Assembly: GCF_013523055.1 (NCBI RefSeq)
Contig: NZ_JAAMQM010000007.1
Span: 1 to 64,000 of the forward strand
Reading direction: 5' to 3'
Length of the DNA: 64,000 bases
From: Pseudomonas capeferrum
Lineage (GTDB): Bacteria; Pseudomonadota; Gammaproteobacteria; Pseudomonadales; Pseudomonadaceae
This document shows, one piece after another, positions 30,894 to 42,699 of this stretch. Each line of letters begins with the position of its first letter. The stretch's first letter is position 1. The notes under the pieces were generated by a model. It was not told the origin of the DNA. It saw nothing but the letters and a program-made list of their open reading frames with translations, and did no database searches. A program made the position numbers and the translations under genes.

Positions 30894-31172
30894 TCAGCGT
30901 CCGGCGCGGGATTCACGGATATAGAAACGGGCCTTGTCAGCCTTGTGCGTGCAGCCTTCGAACGCTTCGAACTGCTGCTGGGTCTTGGCGCCCGTCAGCA
31001 ACGACAGGGCCTTGGAATAACTCACGGTGCCGGCGAAGCCTTCGGCCTTGGCCAGGTCGAGTTCCTTCCAGGCTGCATCCAGCTGAGTGGCGCAGCTGTC
31101 ACGATAAGCCGTCTTGCCCGCGCAGCCAGCAAGGGCCAGGACAATCAAGGGAAGGCAGATCCAGGCTTTCAT
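30894..31172 (-). CDS. Small lipoprotein, 92 aa
   Basis: The signal peptide MKAWICLPLIVLALAGC ends in a lipobox (LAGC, Cys at residue 17). The remaining 76 residues are helical with two further cysteines (DSCATQL, EGCTHK) that could form a disulfide. It is upstream of the CHAD gene. Function unknown. Confidence 0.85.
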   Translation of the reverse strand: MKAWICLPLIVLALAGCAGKTAYRDSCATQLDAAWKELDLAKAEGFAGTVSYSKALSLLTGAKTQQQFEAFEGCTHKADKARFYIRESRAGR

Positions 31173-31325
31173 CGTTTGATCCTCAAGAAAGGGGGTGTAC
31201 GGCTGTTCGACGGTAGACTCAAGGGAAAGTGCCGTTTCCAGGGACAGCCGAGGGGAACTGGGATTGATGCATCAGGCGCATTGCGCGCATTGTAGGACTC
31301 TCGAGTACTGATGCGGGGAAACAGA

Positions 31326-32366
31326 ATGAGCAAGCGTGTCGCATTGGTGCTGGGTTCAGGGGGTGCGCGTGGCTACGCCCACATTGGAGTGATCGAGGAA
31401 ATCGAGCGCCGCGGCTACGAGATCGCCTGCATCGCAGGCTGCTCGATGGGCGCCGTCGTCGGCGGGATCTACGCGGCGGGCAAGCTGGATGACTACCGCA
31501 AATGGATCGAGAGCCTGGACTATCTGGACGTACTGCGCCTGGTGGATGTCAGCTTTCGCCTGGGTGCGATCCGCGGCGAGAAGGTATTCGGACATATTCG
31601 CAAGATCGTTGGCGAGCTCAACATCGAGCAACTGCGCATCCCCTACACGGCGGTCGCCACCGATCTCACGAATCAGCAGGAAATATGGTTCCAGGAGGGC
31701 TGTCTGCACCAGGCGATGCGTGCCTCTGCGGCCATACCCAGCCTGTTCACACCCGTGGTGCAAGGCAACCGCATGCTCGTGGACGGTGGCATTCTCAACC
31801 CTCTGCCGATCATCCCGGTGGTCTCCAGCCACTGCGATCTGATCATCGCGGTCAACCTCAACGCTACCAACCAGAAACACTACCAGTTACCGGTGATCGA
31901 ACGGCCGGCGGCATTCAGGATGCGCTTTGACAGCCTGATCAGCTCGCTGGGTTCGCACCTGCCCTTCCGGCGCAAACCCGCCGAAAAGTTGATTCGCATC
32001 GAACAGGAGATCGTCGCCGAAAAGCTCGCCATTCCCAACCCATGGCTGGTCGATCCGGCAGATCCCAAGGCCGGGCAGTCGGCAGCGACGCCTGAAGACA
32101 CCGCGGCGCCCAAGTCCGCGACGGGCTCGTTCATCATCAACAACGTTGGCCCTGCCTCGCTGCTCGACTTGATCAACCAGAGTTTCGAAGTCATGCAGAC
32201 GTCACTGGCACAGTACAAGATCGCCGGCTATCCACCCGACATACTGATCAACGTGCCAAAGCGCGTGTGCCGCTTCTTCGAGTTCTACAAGGCACCCGAG
32301 CTCATCGCCCTGGGTCGGGAAATCGCTCGCGACACGTTGGACACCTATGAAAACGAACGACGTTGA
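31326..32366 (+). CDS. Patatin-like phospholipase (RssA-like)
   Basis: The 346-residue protein has the oxyanion loop GSGGARGYAHIGV, nucleophile elbow GCSMGAVVG (Ser near residue 40) and catalytic Asp in DGGILNPLP. A C-terminal extension of about 100 residues follows the catalytic domain. No signal peptide is seen, so it acts in the cytoplasm or at the inner membrane. GGGGA lies before ATG 31326, which is preferred to 31311. Confidence 0.9.
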   Translation: MSKRVALVLGSGGARGYAHIGVIEEIERRGYEIACIAGCSMGAVVGGIYAAGKLDDYRKWIESLDYLDVLRLVDVSFRLGAIRGEKVFGHIRKIVGELNIEQLRIPYTAVATDLTNQQEIWFQEGCLHQAMRASAAIPSLFTPVVQGNRMLVDGGILNPLPIIPVVSSHCDLIIAVNLNATNQKHYQLPVIERPAAFRMRFDSLISSLGSHLPFRRKPAEKLIRIEQEIVAEKLAIPNPWLVDPADPKAGQSAATPEDTAAPKSATGSFIINNVGPASLLDLINQSFEVMQTSLAQYKIAGYPPDILINVPKRVCRFFEFYKAPELIALGREIARDTLDTYENERR

Positions 32367-32376
32367 TCCCTGAAAC

Positions 32377-32403
32377 CAAAAAGGCCGCATGAGCGGCCTT
32401 TTC
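32377..32403 (+). terminator. Terminator between the patatin gene and ppiD
   Basis: AAAAGGCCGC and GCGGCCTTTT form a 10-bp stem with an ATGA loop; A and T tracts on both sides suit both converging genes. Confidence 0.88.
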
Positions 32404-32421
32404 GGTTGATACGACACGGAA

Positions 32422-34293
32422 TCAGTAGCGTGTGATATCCGCGCTGGCTTCCAACTGCTTGCGGTAGGCCGCGAAGTCCTGCTGGCCGGCGCGCGAGGCG
32501 AGGTAACGGCGAATCTGCTGCTTTTCCTCGTCTGTGGCGGCTGCCCCTTCGTTGACACCCTTGAGCTGCAGGACCACCAGACTGCCATCGCCCAATACGA
32601 CACTGCCGTATGCCGGCTTGTCCTTGGCTTGCGGCTTGCTCAGGCGGAAGACCGCTTGCAACTCGGCAGGGTCGATCCCTTCCTGGGCGCGGGTAACGGC
32701 TTCCTGAAGCTTCCAGGTTTGACCGTCGTGCGCGGCGTTTTCGGCGATGGAGCCGTCACCCAGGCCAGCAATCAGCTTGTCGGCCTTGGTCTTCAGCTCG
32801 GCGGTGGCCTTTTCCTTGGCCAACTGGCCACGGATGCTTTCGGCTACCGACTCCAGAGGCAACTGCTCTGGCTTGCGATGTTCCTTCGCACGCAGCACAA
32901 CCACGGTTTCCGGATCGAGCTCGATGGCAGTGCTGTTGGAGCCTTCGTCCAGAACCTCCTCACTGAACGCGGCCTGGATCACTGCACGATTGGCAGTAAT
33001 GCCTTCGCCGCCTTCACGACCGAAAGGTGCGGAAGTCTGCGCCTTCAGGCCAAGCTCTTGGGCCGGCTGGGCCAGGTCAGACGCCTCGAACGCGGAATCC
33101 TCAAGCTGTTTGGTCACTTCGACGAAGCGCTGTTCGACCTGCTGGGTCTTCAATTCCCGACTCAGTTTCTCCTTCAGGCTGGCGAAGGTCGGCACCTCTG
33201 GCGCTTCCACCCCGAGCAGCTTGATCAGGTGATAACCGAACTCGGTCTTCACCGGTGCCGATACCTGATCCTGATTCAGGCTGTACAACGCGTCTTCGAA
33301 GGCAGGGTCATAAACGCCCTGACCAGCGAAGCCGAGATCACCGCCATTGCTGGCCGATCCTGGATCCTGGGAGAACTCCTTGGCCAACGCGGCAAAGTCT
33401 TCACCCTTGGCCAGACGCTGCTGGATCTCCTCGATGCGGGCCTTGGCCTGCTCGTCGCTAACCTTGTCATTGACCTCAACAAGGATATGCGCGGCATGGC
33501 GCTGCTCGGCCAGGTTGGCGATTTCCTTCTCGTACAACGCCTTGAGCTGGTCGTCGCTGACGTTGACCTGATCGAAATAGGCCGACTTTTTCAGCTCGAT
33601 ATAATCGATGACCACCTGATCGGGGGTCATGAATTCCTTGGCGTGCTGGTCGTAATGGGCCTTGATCTCGTCGTCGCCGACCTTGACCGACGAAGGATCG
33701 GCCTTGAACGTCAGGGAGGCGAAGTCACGAGTCTGCTTTTCCAGTCGGGCGAACGCCTCGACCTGTTGATCGGTCACGAAGCTGCTGCCGGCCAGGCCGG
33801 TGCGCAGTTGGCCGATGAGCATTTCCTGGGCGAGCATCTCGCGGAACTGCAAGCGGCCGTAGCCCATCTGGCGAATGACCTGGTCGAAGCGGTCGGCGCT
33901 GAACTTGCCGTCGACCTGAAACTCGGGCGTCTGCAGGATCAATTGATCCAGCGCGGCCTCGGAGAACGAGAACTTGGCATCCTCGGCACCCTGCAACAGC
34001 AATTTGCGATCGATAAGGCCCTTCAATGCCGCTTCACGCAGCATTTTCTCGTCGAGCATCGCCGGATCGAAATCCTTGCCCAGTTGTTGCAACAACTGGC
34101 GGCGCTGCATGTCGACGGCTTGGCTCAGCTCGTTCTGGCTGATGGTCTGGCCGTTTACCTTGGCGGCGTCCTGGCTATGGTTGGTGGCCTGGAAAATGGC
34201 ATCGAAGCCAGTCAATGCCATCAAGACGACGATAAGGCCGATGATGGTCTTGGCAATCCAACCCTGTGAATTGTCCCTGATATTCTGCAGCAT
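32422..34293 (-). CDS. ppiD: PpiD, membrane-anchored periplasmic folding factor
   Basis: The 623-residue protein has a single N-terminal membrane helix (IIGLIVVLMALTGF, residues about 17-31), a SurA-type N-domain (AAKVNGQTISQNEL), a parvulin domain around AAHILVEVNDKVSDE (near 265-360) and a C-terminal helical part. It assists proteins leaving the Sec translocon. GGGGGAC sits four bases before ATG 34293. It is the last gene of the lon-hupB-ppiD block. Confidence 0.94.
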   Translation of the reverse strand: MLQNIRDNSQGWIAKTIIGLIVVLMALTGFDAIFQATNHSQDAAKVNGQTISQNELSQAVDMQRRQLLQQLGKDFDPAMLDEKMLREAALKGLIDRKLLLQGAEDAKFSFSEAALDQLILQTPEFQVDGKFSADRFDQVIRQMGYGRLQFREMLAQEMLIGQLRTGLAGSSFVTDQQVEAFARLEKQTRDFASLTFKADPSSVKVGDDEIKAHYDQHAKEFMTPDQVVIDYIELKKSAYFDQVNVSDDQLKALYEKEIANLAEQRHAAHILVEVNDKVSDEQAKARIEEIQQRLAKGEDFAALAKEFSQDPGSASNGGDLGFAGQGVYDPAFEDALYSLNQDQVSAPVKTEFGYHLIKLLGVEAPEVPTFASLKEKLSRELKTQQVEQRFVEVTKQLEDSAFEASDLAQPAQELGLKAQTSAPFGREGGEGITANRAVIQAAFSEEVLDEGSNSTAIELDPETVVVLRAKEHRKPEQLPLESVAESIRGQLAKEKATAELKTKADKLIAGLGDGSIAENAAHDGQTWKLQEAVTRAQEGIDPAELQAVFRLSKPQAKDKPAYGSVVLGDGSLVVLQLKGVNEGAAATDEEKQQIRRYLASRAGQQDFAAYRKQLEASADITRY

Positions 34294-34360
34294 GCGTCCC
34301 CCAGAAACGGTCGTACCACTGCGTCGACAACCGCGGAGCGTGGGTAGAATCCTGATAGAA

Positions 34361-34390
34361 GAAAGGCGCATCCGAAGATGCGCCTTTTCG
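34361..34390 (-). terminator. hupB intrinsic terminator
   Basis: On the minus strand AAAGGCGCATC and GATGCGCCTTT enclose a TTCG tetraloop and are followed by CTTCT. It separates hupB from ppiD. Confidence 0.85.
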
Positions 34391-34476
34391 TAGCGAGCGG
34401 GCAAAGGCGGTAACGTTCGCGGCCTTGCCGCACGCTGTCCGGCCTGGCGATACCAGGTCCGGCTGAAAACGACGAC

Positions 34477-34749
34477 TTAGTTGACGGCGTCTTTCAGACC
34501 CTTGCCAGCCTTGAAACCTGGAACCTTGGCAGCTGCGATCTTGATCGCGGCGCCAGTCTGCGGGTTGCGACCGGTGCGCTCGGCACGCTCTTTGACAGTG
34601 AAGGTACCAAAACCGACCAGCACGACATCGTCGCCTTGCTTCAGAGCGCCGGTGACGGATTCGATAACTGCGTCAAGGGCCTTGCCAGCGACCGCTTTCG
34701 AAAGGTCAGCAGATGTGGCGATAGCGTCAATCAGTTCCGACTTGTTCAC
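34477..34749 (-). CDS. hupB: DNA-binding protein HU-beta
   Basis: The 90-residue nucleoid protein has the [24 protein letters not shown]-binding arm split as [10 protein letters not shown] and RTGRNPQTG, with the usual [11 protein letters not shown] ending. It starts at GTG 34749 with AAGGGG upstream. The position directly after lon is conserved in proteobacteria. Confidence 0.97.
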   Translation of the reverse strand: MNKSELIDAIATSADLSKAVAGKALDAVIESVTGALKQGDDVVLVGFGTFTVKERAERTGRNPQTGAAIKIAAAKVPGFKAGKGLKDAVN

Positions 34750-34902
34750 TCTAAGTCCCCTTATATCTCTATTGAGTATGTTTCTAAGTATGTATTGAGA
34801 AACTGTTTAAAACGAGCGCTGAGAGGCCCATTGACACTTGCGTGCCGCTTTATAGCAAGGGCACGAAAAAACTGTCAAGGAAGCCCCCCAGCGAAATCCG
34901 TA

Positions 34903-37299
34903 TTAGTGCGTGCTGATTCTTTCCTTGGCATCACTATCGCGCTTTTCATCCTTGGCGACAATCTCCGGAGCCACGTCTGGCAAGGGCTCCGGGGCGTATT
35001 GCAACGCAATTTGCAGGACTTCGTCAATCCATTTGACTGGTTTGATCTGAAGATCCTGTTTGATATTTTCTGGAATTTCCTTCAGGTCGCGGACATTTTC
35101 CTCAGGAATGATCACCGTCTTGATCCCACCACGGTGAGCAGCCAGCAATTTTTCCTTCAGCCCGCCGATAGCTAGCACTTGGCCACGCAAGGTGATCTCG
35201 CCCGTCATCGCCACGTCGGCGCGCACTGGAATCTGGGTCAACGCAGAGACCAGCGCCGTGCACATACCAATACCCGCGCTAGGGCCATCCTTCGGTGTGG
35301 CACCTTCGGGCATATGGATGTGTACGTCACGCTTCTCATGGGAATCAGCGGCGATCCCCAGGCTGTGCGCCCGGCTACGGACGACGGTCTGCGCTGCGGT
35401 GATCGACTCGACCATGACGTCGCCCAGGGAACCGGTCTTGATCAACTGGCCCTTGCCCGGGATCACCACGGCCTCGATGGTCAGCAGTTCGCCCCCCACC
35501 TGGGTCCAGGCAAGGCCGGTGACCTGGCCGATCTGATCCTGCTGCTCGGCCAGGCCGTAGCGGAACTTGCGCACGCCTAGGAGATGCTCGAGCTGGTCGC
35601 TGGAGACCTTGACGCTAACCTTCTTCTGGCCGGAATGCTCCTTGACCACCTTGCGGCAGATCTTGGCAATTTGCCGCTCCAGCCCTCGCACACCCGCCTC
35701 GCGCGTATAATAGCGAATGATGTCGCGGATCGCCGACACGTCGACCTCCAGCTCCTCGACCTTCAGGCCATTGGCTTTGACCTGCTTGGGCGCAAGGTAC
35801 TTGACCGCGATGTTGATCTTCTCGTCCTCGGTGTACCCTGGTAGGCGAATGACTTCCATACGGTCGAGCAGCGCCGGCGGAATGTTCATCGAGTTCGAGG
35901 TGCACAGGAACATCACATCCGAGAGGTCGTAATCGACCTCCAGGTAATGGTCGTTGAAGTTGTGGTTCTGCTCAGGATCCAGCACCTCGAGCAGTGCCGA
36001 AGCGGGATCGCCACGCATGTCACTGCCCATCTTGTCGATTTCGTCGAGCAGGAACAGTGGGTTGCGCACGCCAACCTTGGTCATCTTCTGTATGAGACGC
36101 CCAGGCATGGAGCCGATATAGGTACGACGGTGGCCACGGATCTCGGCCTCGTCGCGCACGCCGCCCAGGGCCATGCGCACGAACTTGCGGTTGGTCGCCG
36201 TGGCGATCGACTCGGCGAGGGAGGTCTTGCCCACCCCTGGAGGACCGACCAGGCACAAGACCGGCCCGCGAATCTTTTTTACGCGCTTCTGTACGGCGAG
36301 GTATTCGAGAATGCGCTCTTTGACCTCTTCCAGGCCATAGTGGTCGGCATCCAGGATTTCTTCGGCCTTGGCCAGGTCAAGGCGCACCTTGCTCTGGGCT
36401 TTCCACGGCACCTGCACCAGCCAGTCCAGGTAAGTCCGGACGACGGTAGCCTCAGCCGACATCGGCGACATCTGCTTGAGCTTGTTGAGTTCCGCCTGGG
36501 CCTTGGTCAATGCATCCTTGGGCAGGCCGGCAGCGTCGATGCGCTTCTTCAGCTCCTCGACTTCATTGTGGCCTTCGTCGCCATCACCGAGCTCTTTCTG
36601 AATGGCCTTCATCTGCTCATTCAGGTAGTACTCGCGCTGGCTGCGCTCCATTTGCTTCTTGACTCGGCCACGGATGCGCTTCTCGACCTGCAACAGATCG
36701 ATTTCGGCATCCAGCAGCGCCAGTACATGCTCGACTCGCGTCGGAAGATCGATGATCTCAAGGATTTCCTGCTTCTGCTCGATCTTCAGCGCCATGTGCG
36801 CGGCCATCGTATCGACCAGGCGACCTGGTTCCTCGATGCTGTTGAGCGAAGACAGGACTTCGGCCGGGACTTTCTTGCCCAGTTGCACGTACTGCTCGAA
36901 CTGCGACAGCAGGCTGCGCACGAACACTTCCGATTCGCGGTCAGCGGCCTCGATCTCATCGATCAGGGTGACTTCGGCACGGATGTGCCCTTCGACTTCG
37001 GCGAAGCGTTCGACAGCGCCACGCTGCTCGCCCTCGACCAACACCTTGACGGTGCCATCGGGCAGTTTCAGCAGTTGCAGGACAGTGGCAATGGTGCCAA
37101 CGCGGTAGAGGGCATCTTCGCCCGGATCGTCATCGGCGGGGTTCTTCTGGGCAAGCAGGAGGATCTGCTTCTCGCCCGTCATCGCGGCCTCGAGGGCTTC
37201 GATGGACTTCTCGCGCCCCACGAACAGTGGGATAACCATGTGCGGATAAACAACGACATCGCGCAATGGCAAAAGAGGCAAGTCGAGGGTGGTCTTCAT
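34903..37299 (-). CDS. lon: ATP-dependent protease Lon
   Basis: The 798-residue LonA protease has an N-terminal LON substrate domain ([20 protein letters not shown]), the AAA+ module with Walker [15 protein letters not shown] (near 356) and Walker [12 protein letters not shown] (near 423), and the protease domain with Ser in [11 protein letters not shown] (near 675) and Lys in [16 protein letters not shown] (near 713). A heat-shock-type promoter lies upstream and a terminator isolates it from clpX. Confidence 0.97.
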   Translation of the reverse strand: MKTTLDLPLLPLRDVVVYPHMVIPLFVGREKSIEALEAAMTGEKQILLLAQKNPADDDPGEDALYRVGTIATVLQLLKLPDGTVKVLVEGEQRGAVERFAEVEGHIRAEVTLIDEIEAADRESEVFVRSLLSQFEQYVQLGKKVPAEVLSSLNSIEEPGRLVDTMAAHMALKIEQKQEILEIIDLPTRVEHVLALLDAEIDLLQVEKRIRGRVKKQMERSQREYYLNEQMKAIQKELGDGDEGHNEVEELKKRIDAAGLPKDALTKAQAELNKLKQMSPMSAEATVVRTYLDWLVQVPWKAQSKVRLDLAKAEEILDADHYGLEEVKERILEYLAVQKRVKKIRGPVLCLVGPPGVGKTSLAESIATATNRKFVRMALGGVRDEAEIRGHRRTYIGSMPGRLIQKMTKVGVRNPLFLLDEIDKMGSDMRGDPASALLEVLDPEQNHNFNDHYLEVDYDLSDVMFLCTSNSMNIPPALLDRMEVIRLPGYTEDEKINIAVKYLAPKQVKANGLKVEELEVDVSAIRDIIRYYTREAGVRGLERQIAKICRKVVKEHSGQKKVSVKVSSDQLEHLLGVRKFRYGLAEQQDQIGQVTGLAWTQVGGELLTIEAVVIPGKGQLIKTGSLGDVMVESITAAQTVVRSRAHSLGIAADSHEKRDVHIHMPEGATPKDGPSAGIGMCTALVSALTQIPVRADVAMTGEITLRGQVLAIGGLKEKLLAAHRGGIKTVIIPEENVRDLKEIPENIKQDLQIKPVKWIDEVLQIALQYAPEPLPDVAPEIVAKDEKRDSDAKERISTH

Positions 37300-37358
37300 G
37301 ATTTCGCCTCTACAGCGGCCCTTGGGCCGGAAACCGGTGGAAATGATGCTTGGAGCTA

Positions 37359-37387
37359 ATGTGGGGGCAGGCCTGTAAAATTACAAG
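37359..37387 (-). promoter_or_regulatory. Putative sigma-32 (heat-shock) promoter of lon
   Basis: On the minus strand CTTGTAA (37381-37387) is followed after 13 bases by CCCCCACAT (37359-37367), close to the sigma-32 consensus CTTGAAA / CCCCATNT, about 60 bp before the lon start. Confidence 0.65.
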
Positions 37388-37399
37388 CTTTGAATCAGC

Positions 37400-37430
37400 A
37401 AAAGCAGAAAGGGGCCCGAGGGCCCCTTTC
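37400..37430 (-). terminator. clpX intrinsic terminator
   Basis: A perfect 10-bp stem AAAGGGGCCC/GGGCCCCTTT (37408-37417 with 37420-37429) is followed on the minus strand by a T-rich stretch. Confidence 0.8.
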
Positions 37431-37450
37431 CAGCACTGCAACCAACTGAC

Positions 37451-38734
<1,284 letters not shown>

Positions 38735-38841
38735 TCGATCGATCCAATCCGGTAGGCTTGCAACACAAGATGAAGGCAATTGCGGGCTTTTTCAAGTCCG
38801 CAGGCGGGCAAGATGATTACCCGCCTACGCTTGCACCGGTA

Positions 38842-39483
38842 TCAGGACACCAGTTGCCGCTTGTCGTAGACCGAGTCGACCAGGCCGTACTCGGCCGCGC
38901 GCTCGGCACTCATGAAATTATCGCGCTCGGTGTCACGCTTGATGGTTTCGAGGTCCTGACCAGTGTGGTACGCCAACAGTTCGTTCAACCGCGCCTTGAT
39001 GGAGAGGATCTCCTTGGCGTGGATCTCGATATCGGTGGCCTGACCCTGGAAGCCGCCCAACGGCTGGTGAATCATCACCCGCGAGTTCGGCAGGCAGTGA
39101 CGCTTGCCCTTGGCACCTGCGGTCAAGAGGAAGGCGCCCATGCTGCAGGCCTGACCGATACAGATGGTAGACACGTCCGGTTTGATGAACTGCATGGTGT
39201 CGTAGATCGACATCCCCGCAGTGACCGAGCCGCCCGGCGAGTTGATGTACAGATGGATATCCTTGTCCGGGTTTTCCGCCTCAAGGAACAGCAATTGCGC
39301 CGCCACCAGATTGGCCATGTAGTCCTCTACCGGGCCGATCAGGAAGATCACCCGCTCCTTCAGGAGGCGCGAGTAGATGTCGTAGGCACGCTCGCCACGA
39401 GCGGACTGCTCGATAACCATCGGGACCAGGCCGCCTGCGGCCTGGATGTCAGAGCCCTGCTGAATATAAGAATTGCGGGACAT
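38842..39483 (-). CDS. clpP: ClpP, proteolytic subunit
   Basis: The 213-residue serine protease has nucleophile GQACSMGAF (Ser near residue 112), His in [12 protein letters not shown] (near 137) and the C-terminal [17 protein letters not shown] region with Asp. A GTG three codons upstream (39492) has the better spaced GGGAG site and could be the true start, giving MQDMSRN; the standard MSRNSY start is annotated. It lies between tig and clpX as in most proteobacteria. Confidence 0.96.
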   Translation of the reverse strand: MSRNSYIQQGSDIQAAGGLVPMVIEQSARGERAYDIYSRLLKERVIFLIGPVEDYMANLVAAQLLFLEAENPDKDIHLYINSPGGSVTAGMSIYDTMQFIKPDVSTICIGQACSMGAFLLTAGAKGKRHCLPNSRVMIHQPLGGFQGQATDIEIHAKEILSIKARLNELLAYHTGQDLETIKRDTERDNFMSAERAAEYGLVDSVYDKRQLVS

Positions 39484-39572
39484 ATCCTGCACTCACTCCC
39501 AAATAGTCATGTCTTGAATACGCACAAGCCAGCGCGAAGGCTGGCTTGTGGGGGCCCTACGAGAGAAGCGGA

Positions 39573-40886
39573 TCACTCAGCTTCGGCAGGTGCCTGTGCT
39601 GGCTTGACAGCTTCTTCGTACGAGACCGACTTGTCGGTCACAGTCGCTTTCTGCAGGACAGTATCTACAACTTGCTCTTCCAGCACAACCGAACGGACTT
39701 CGTTCATCTGCTGGTCGTTCTTGTAGTACCAGTTAATGACCTGCTCAGGCTCCTGGTAGGCAGAGGCCATTTCTTCGATCATGGCGCGAACACGTGCATC
39801 GTCCGGCTTCAGTTCGAACTGCTTGACCACTTCGGCGACGATCAGGCCCAGGACCACACGACGCTTGGCCTGCTCTTCGAAGAGCTCGGCAGGCAGCTGC
39901 TCGGGCTTGATGTTGCCACCGAACTGCTGAACGGCCTGCACGCGCAGACGATTGACTTCGTTTTCCAGCAGCGCCTTCGGCACTTCGATCGGGTTGGCGG
40001 CCAGTAGACCGTCCATGACCTGGTTCTTGACCTTGGTCTTGATGGCCTGACGCAGTTCGCGATCCATGTTCTTGCGGACTTCGGCGCGGAAACCTTCCAG
40101 CGAGGATTCCTTGATGCCGAACTGGGAGAAGAAAGCTTCGTTCAGCTCAGGAAGCTTCGGCTCGGAAACGCTGTTGACGGTGACGGTGAACTCGGCGGCC
40201 TTGTTGGCCAGGTCCAGGTTCTGATAGTCCTCGGGGAAAGTCAGGGTCAGAACGCGCTCTTCACCTGCCTTGGCGCCGACCAGGCCATCTTCGAAGCCAG
40301 GGATCATGCGGCCGGAACCCAGCACCAGCTGGGTACCGGTGGCCGAACCACCGGCAAAGGCTTCGCCATCGATCTTGCCGACGAAGTCGATGTTGAGCTG
40401 GTCTTCGAGCTGCGCCGCGCGGTCTACCGTTTCGAAGCGCACGTTCTGCTTGCGCAGGACTTCCAGCATGTTGTCCAGATCGGCGTCGGCCACTTCGGCG
40501 CTCAGACGCTCGACATTGATCGATTCGAAGCCTGCAACGGTGAACTCCGGGAACACTTCGAACGTGGCGATGTATTCCAGATCCCCGCCCTTCTCGAAGG
40601 ATTTGGGCTCTACTGCTGGCGCGCCGGCCGGATTCAGCTTCTGCTCGACCACGGCTTCATAGAAGGAAGCCTGGACCAGGTCACCGAAGGCTTCCTGGCG
40701 GGCAGCGTCTTCGTAACGCTGACGGATCACGCTCATTGGCACCTTGCCAGGACGGAAGCCTGGAACCTTGGCGCGACGGGCAGTCTGCTGCAGACGCTTG
40801 TTGACTTCGGTCTCGACGCGCTCGGCCGGAACGGCGATGGTCATGCGGCGCTCGAGAGCGGAAGTATTTTCAACAGAAACTTGCAT
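39573..40886 (-). CDS. tig: Trigger factor
   Basis: The 437-residue ribosome-associated chaperone has the ribosome-binding signature GFRPGKVP (near residue 45), the FKBP-type PPIase domain ([21 protein letters not shown], split here as GEAFAGG and [16 protein letters not shown], about 155-240) and the long C-terminal helical arms. A GAGGAA site precedes ATG 40886. First gene of the tig-clpP-clpX set. Confidence 0.97.
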   Translation of the reverse strand: MQVSVENTSALERRMTIAVPAERVETEVNKRLQQTARRAKVPGFRPGKVPMSVIRQRYEDAARQEAFGDLVQASFYEAVVEQKLNPAGAPAVEPKSFEKGGDLEYIATFEVFPEFTVAGFESINVERLSAEVADADLDNMLEVLRKQNVRFETVDRAAQLEDQLNIDFVGKIDGEAFAGGSATGTQLVLGSGRMIPGFEDGLVGAKAGEERVLTLTFPEDYQNLDLANKAAEFTVTVNSVSEPKLPELNEAFFSQFGIKESSLEGFRAEVRKNMDRELRQAIKTKVKNQVMDGLLAANPIEVPKALLENEVNRLRVQAVQQFGGNIKPEQLPAELFEEQAKRRVVLGLIVAEVVKQFELKPDDARVRAMIEEMASAYQEPEQVINWYYKNDQQMNEVRSVVLEEQVVDTVLQKATVTDKSVSYEEAVKPAQAPAEAE

Positions 40887-41148
40887 GGATATTCCTCGTT
40901 GCACAGACGTTAGCCGGCGATAGCCCGACTCCAGAATCAAGGGCAAGCATTCTAGTGACTCACAAAGCAGAAGTCACCCCGTTCAGGAGGATGGGGCATC
41001 AAGCCGGTCGATTTCGCTTAAGGCCGCGGCACACCTGCCGTTCGACCCTTCTCGACAAAAGCGTTGGGAGCGCTGCCGGCCTTGCTGACTCGTACGCGCC
41101 CACCGCTGAAAAACCTTGTCAAACAAAGGCAATGACGAATGCCGCTTT

Positions 41149-41454
41149 TCAGGGCGCCGATTCGTCGAGCTCATTGCAGCGACAGTATTCGGCCCACTCC
41201 ATCCCCAGCGCCTCGGCCACCTCGCGATGAACCTCGAGACGCATTGCCCGCAGGTCATCGGCGGACTCCGCCACCAGTTGCAACGTCAACTCCCAAGGCT
41301 CCAGCCCCTGCTCCTGGGCAGCGTCCTCGAAAGCCCACTGGATTTGTTGCGCCTGCTCATGCGCATCCAGTTCACGGATTTCTTCGAGCAGCTGCGGACT
41401 GGCCTCGGCAAACCGTTGCAGCGCCAGGTCCTGACGAGCTTCTCTCGCGATCAT
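41149..41454 (-). CDS. DUF6388-like protein, 101 aa
   Basis: An acidic, all-helical small protein (ELDAHEQAQQIQWAFEDAA..., REVAEALGMEWAEYC) that I match to a pseudomonad family of about 100 residues with no known function. ATG 41454 has an AAGGAAAG site upstream. No signal or membrane segment. Confidence 0.75.
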   Translation of the reverse strand: MIAREARQDLALQRFAEASPQLLEEIRELDAHEQAQQIQWAFEDAAQEQGLEPWELTLQLVAESADDLRAMRLEVHREVAEALGMEWAEYCRCNELDESAP

Positions 41455-42123
41455 TGTGCACTTTCCTTCACGGCCGCCTGGCCATTGATTCAAACAATTG
41501 AAATCTAACAGTTTTGCAGGGAGGGAGAATAGAGGCGGATCACTTCGATCGAACCAAGGACGCCACCAAGGCCAAGGCCTCCGTCAGGAAGCCACGGGCG
41601 AGCAGCGCACGACAAACCCACGCATACAGGCAACTCTCGAGTCGAGCGCTATATCCGTGCAGGCGGCGACTTGCCGGTTCCACCGCCCGCCGAAGATATC
41701 AAGGCGGCCCGGAGGCCTTGCATGAATGCCACGACAACCCAACGGTCGGGCTTTGCGTGGCTTGCTCAGCCGGGTTCGGCGCGTCGTCCATTTCCGCTTT
41801 ATCGACATCCCGATTCGGCACGTCGCGCTGTCATGCGCTTCTTCACTCGTGTGCAAAGAAAGTCTTACCTTCGTTTTCCGGCAACTCATCGACTCCACCC
41901 TTGCCTGCCGAGTCACGTCCGATGCCGGGACTTACCGAATCAGGCGATGTCGGCGGTAAATCGAGACCACCCGTGCCTTCGGATTTGCGAATCAGCACCC
42001 ATGCCCACTCCTTTATCGGCCCGCTGGGGAGCCCACCAACCTGAGGAATAAGCAGGCGCCGAGCCTCGACGGCACTCAGCCAACGAATTACAGCCACTCG
42101 GCGTCATTTCATCTGCAAGGTCA
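41455..42123. other. Sparse intergenic region
   Basis: Between the DUF6388-like gene and the small acidic protein gene, 669 bp hold several short overlapping frames on both strands and none with both a good ribosome site and a recognisable family. The best candidate is listed at 41843-42097. No repeat or RNA gene is evident. Confidence 0.5.
41843..42097 (-). CDS. Possible hypothetical protein, 84 aa
   Basis: It would start at GTG 42097 (MAVIRWLSAVEARRLLIPQ) and end in a low-complexity Gly/Asp/Glu tail (GRDSAGKGGVDELPENE), the style of small disordered pseudomonad proteins like its neighbour at 42124. No clear ribosome site. Could be chance. Confidence 0.35.
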   Translation of the reverse strand: MAVIRWLSAVEARRLLIPQVGGLPSGPIKEWAWVLIRKSEGTGGLDLPPTSPDSVSPGIGRDSAGKGGVDELPENEGKTFFAHE

Positions 42124-42327
42124 TCAAGCACTACTGCCAGGTGACGGCTCTTCGGCTTCGTCAACCGGAGGATTCTTCGGCATATCCGAATCGTCGACCG
42201 CACCCTTCTGGTCTCGACCGCCGCCAGAGCCGTGTTCGTCGCTGATGTCAGGATAGACCTCCTGATCGCTGCCTGGCTTGGCTGGCCCTGGGTAGGGATT
42301 CTTCGGCCCGTTGTTGTCTTTCACCAT
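42124..42327 (-). CDS. Small acidic, probably disordered protein, 67 aa
   Basis: The sequence is rich in Pro, Gly, Asp and Lys (NNGPKNPYPGPAKPGSDQE, DEHGSGGGRDQKGAVDD) without hydrophobic core, signal or membrane helix. Start choice is among GTG 42333, ATG 42330 and ATG 42327; the last has the best spacing from GGGAG. Function unknown. It is the last ancestral gene before the inserted block. Confidence 0.6.
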   Translation of the reverse strand: MVKDNNGPKNPYPGPAKPGSDQEVYPDISDEHGSGGGRDQKGAVDDSDMPKNPPVDEAEEPSPGSSA

Positions 42328-42527
42328 CATCACTCTCCCGTCTGCGGCGCGGGTTTTCCGCGCTTAGAATTGGGAGAGACGCAGGTCATGAGAAGTGTCC
42401 GTTCTTGGACGAATGGTGTCGCCCATCGCAACGAAATCTCGGCTTCAACCTGAAGCAAGAATGCCAAGGCCACTGCCGAACCCACGCCTTTCATATCGAT
42501 TCTTGCCCCATATACGACAGAACGCAG

Positions 42528-42544
42528 AAAGGCAGCCCCGGCGG
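42528..42544 (-). terminator. Detached arm of the tRNA-operon terminator
   Basis: AAAGGCAGCCCC at 42528-42539 is the exact partner of GGGGCTGCC-TTT at 52025-52036. It includes the left direct repeat GCCCCGGCGG (42535-42544). With the block between 42546 and 52018 removed, the two arms form a 12-bp stem downstream of the tRNA genes. Confidence 0.6.
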
Positions 42545-42546
42545 CC

Positions 42547-42690
42547 AATGCCAGTCAGTCAAGGATCGTGTTGCCCATACTGACGCTATCGTGGGGCAAG
42601 CCCGCGACAGCCTTGGATCTAACGCCAAATCCCTTAACTGGCTGGCTTGTCGGGACGCCATCATGCTGCGATGGGCTGCAAAGCAGCCCC
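42547..42690. repeat. Degenerate IS4-type end pair followed by a REP-like sequence
   Basis: AATGCCAGTCAGTCAA at 42547 faces TTAACTGGCTGGC at 42634-42646, like a MITE of about 100 bp with an eroded right end. It contains GGGGCAAGCCCGCG (42593-42606). GGCTTGTCGGGACGCC and the hairpin GGGCTG-CAAAG-CAGCCC (about 42672-42688) follow, the latter possibly serving as the amidase terminator. Confidence 0.6.
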
Positions 42691-42699
42691 AGAATGCCT

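Noticed and set aside
32629..34269. 546-codon plus-strand frame
   Set aside because: Antisense to ppiD; composition reflects mirror codon bias and no family is recognisable.
35947..37359. 470-codon plus-strand frame
   Set aside because: Antisense to lon.
41584..41916. 110-codon minus-strand frame
   Set aside because: Arg-rich shadow-like composition, no ribosome site, overlaps other short frames; not supported.
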